Part shown: positions 6,024-7,171 of the stretch, one piece after another | Position numbering within the stretch: position 1 is the first letter of the stretch | Layout of the letters: the number at the start of each line of letters is the position of its first letter | Assembly: GCA_029777145.1 (NCBI GenBank) | Contig: JAKOSS010000329.1 | Span: 1 to 7,171, forward strand | Source: Acidobacteriota bacterium | GTDB lineage: Bacteria > Acidobacteriota > Blastocatellia > Pyrinomonadales > Pyrinomonadaceae | Direction: 5' to 3' | DNA: 7,171 nucleotides | Program-made: the position numbers and the translations under genes | Notes under the pieces: model-generated | Told to the model about the DNA's origin: nothing | The model's database searches: none | Seen by the model: the letters and a program-made list of their open reading frames with translations, nothing else

Positions 6024-6192
6024 CCTGAAATGCGAAGCCTGAAATCTTGAAATGCGAAGCTTGGAATGTTGGAATTGCGAAGCCTGAAATGCGCAGCCTG
6101 AAATCTTGAAATGCGAAGCCTGAAATGCGAAGCTTGGAATCTTGAAATGCGAAGCTTGGAATCTTGAAATGCGAAGCTTGGAATCTTGAGAT
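6024..6192 (-). repeat. Right arm of repeat array, opposite orientation, with 8-base truncated units
   Basis: Read on the minus strand from 6192, the arm consists of the same 14-base family in the forms ATTCCAAGCTTCGC, ATTTCAGGCTTCGC and ATTTCAGGCTGCGC. Eight full copies start on the plus strand at 6032, 6054, 6077, 6091, 6113, 6127, 6149 and 6171. They are interspersed with 8-base short units, mostly ATTTCAAG (plus-strand CTTGAAAT at 6046, 6105, 6141 and 6163, CTTGAGAT at 6185), plus a variant at 6068-6076 and a partial copy at 6024-6031. Towards the activator gene the arm settles into a 22-base compound unit of short plus full copy. The arm ends one base from the activator stop codon. Endings are almost all TTCGC, unlike the GTTGC-dominated left arm. 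Confidence 0.92.
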
Positions 6193-6193
6193 G

Positions 6194-7171
6194 CTATGCC
6201 GCTCTTTCGATCCCGTAGCGTTCGATCTTCAGGTAGAGTCCGCGGCGGGTGAGTCCGAGTTCGCGGGCGACGCGTGAGATATTCCAGTCGTGGCGACGCA
6301 ACGCATCCTGGATCATCTGTGTCTCCAGTTCGGAAACTGCCTCCTCGAGCGTCGAGCCCTGCTTTCCGACGCTGTAGCCGCCGAAACCTCCCACCGACGA
6401 AATGGTCCGAACATTCTCGAGTCCATCGAGCGGCGAAATCGGCGTTGCGCTGCGCTTGAGTTCGGCCGAAAGGCTGTCAGGCGTGATGACGTCGCCGTCC
6501 ACGGCACGCGCAACGATGCGCTGGATCTCGTTGCAGAGCTGCCGGACGTTTCCTTCCCATTCGCAGACCATCAGCAGATCGATCGTCTGCGGCGTGATCG
6601 TAATTCCGCGCTTCCCGAACCGTGATGAGTAATGGTTGATGTAGTAATTGATGATCGGCGGGATCTCCGACCGCCGTTCGCGTAGCGGCGGAACACGGAG
6701 TCGGATCACGTTCAGCCGGTAATACAGGTCCTCGCGGAAACTTCCGTCGGCGACCTTGTTTTCAAGCAGCATGTTTGTCGCCGCGATCACGCGCACATCG
6801 ACCTTGATCGGATTCTTTTCGCCGATCGGCTGAACTTCGCCTTCCTGCAAGAACCTGAGAAGCTTCGGCTGGACGTCGAGCGGCAGATCGCCGACCTCGT
6901 CGAGGAACAGCGTTCCGCCGTGTGCCGCGCGGATCATACCGGGCGAATCGTTAACGGCTCCCGTGAACGCTCCTTTTCGATACCCGAAGAGATGTCCCTC
7001 GGCGAGTTCCTTCGGGACGGCCGTGCAGTTGAACGGAATGAAGATCCGGTCCTTGCGGTTCGAGATCGCATGGATCGCCCGCGAAACGAGTTCCTTGCCG
7101 GTTCCCGATTCTCCGGTGACGAGCACCGTGACGTCCGACGACCTGATCTTGTAAACCTCCTCGACAAGAGC
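6194..7171 (-). CDS. Sigma-54-dependent transcriptional activator (AAA+ and Fis-type HTH), N-terminus cut by window edge
   Basis: An open frame of 325 codons enters at the right edge and stops with TAG at 6194-6196; the N-terminal part is outside the window. In residues counted from the edge, the AAA+ domain shows Walker A GESGTGKE (20-27), the intact sigma-54 contact loop GAFTGA (67-72), Walker B GTLFLDE (86-92), sensor I region AATN (131-134), the arginine-finger region FREDLYYRLNV (145-155) and sensor II region GNVRQL (207-212). A Gly/Ser-rich linker (about 240-273) leads to a C-terminal Fis-type helix-turn-helix (about 275-325, with ISRVARELGLTRRGLYLKI). The protein should hydrolyse ATP to open promoters bound by RNA polymerase with sigma-54 after binding enhancer DNA. 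The sensing domain (receiver, GAF, PAS, FHA or other) cannot be seen, so the signal is unknown. An internal GTG at 7126 is not a credible start because the AAA+ fold begins upstream of it. The gene converges on the stress-protein gene. Confidence 0.93.
   Translation of the reverse strand, partial: ALVEEVYKIRSSDVTVLVTGESGTGKELVSRAIHAISNRKDRIFIPFNCTAVPKELAEGHLFGYRKGAFTGAVNDSPGMIRAAHGGTLFLDEVGDLPLDVQPKLLRFLQEGEVQPIGEKNPIKVDVRVIAATNMLLENKVADGSFREDLYYRLNVIRLRVPPLRERRSEIPPIINYYINHYSSRFGKRGITITPQTIDLLMVCEWEGNVRQLCNEIQRIVARAVDGDVITPDSLSAELKRSATPISPLDGLENVRTISSVGGFGGYSVGKQGSTLEEAVSELETQMIQDALRRHDWNISRVARELGLTRRGLYLKIERYGIERAA

Noticed and set aside
5471..6192. CRISPR array
   Set aside because: Units are 14-15 bases and abut directly, with no unique spacers of 25-40 bases, and no cas gene is near.

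Overview
The window reads as chromosomal DNA of a moderately GC-rich bacterium. I lean towards Acidobacteriota, perhaps Blastocatellia. This is an inference from gene style (a large secreted BNR/sortilin-like beta-propeller, a tandem universal stress protein, a sigma-54 activator) and not from a marker gene. No rRNA, tRNA, transposase, integrase or CRISPR array is visible.

Layout. Positions 1-2223 (minus) hold a secreted multi-Asp-box beta-propeller protein whose C-terminus lies beyond the left edge. Positions 2369-3889 (minus) hold a sodium- or proton-coupled dicarboxylate/acidic amino acid symporter with an unusual Ala/Lys/Glu-rich insert. Positions 4106-4429 (minus) hold a small Cys-containing protein that resembles stand-alone PAAR-like proteins. 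Positions 4575-5471 (plus) hold a double-domain universal stress protein behind a good sigma-70-like promoter. Positions 5471-6192 are filled by a repeat array. Positions 6194-7171 (minus) hold the AAA+ and Fis-type DNA-binding part of a sigma-54-dependent activator whose N-terminus lies beyond the right edge. The three leftmost genes share a strand, but gaps of 145 and 216 bases with their own promoter or terminator candidates argue against one tight operon.

The most striking object is the array between the convergent stress-protein and activator genes. Its left arm (5471-6015) is 38 full copies plus one partial copy of a 14-15 base unit, ATTYCARGC followed by one of six short endings. Its right arm (6024-6192) carries the same unit in the opposite orientation, mixed with 8-base truncated copies. 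Both arms point the same way relative to the gene they follow. The left arm begins on the last base of the stress-protein stop codon and the right arm ends one base from the activator stop codon. Seven units carry a one-base-longer ending that is the exact reverse complement of the preceding GCATTC, giving a small perfect hairpin. I do not recognise a named element; the closest general analogy I know is the short tandemly repeated heptamer (STRR) sequences of filamentous cyanobacteria.

The genes do not form one obvious pathway. The symporter and the secreted propeller suit a heterotroph taking up organic acids and handling extracellular polymers or proteins. The stress protein and the sigma-54 activator are regulatory and are linked here mainly by sharing the repeat-filled 3' region.
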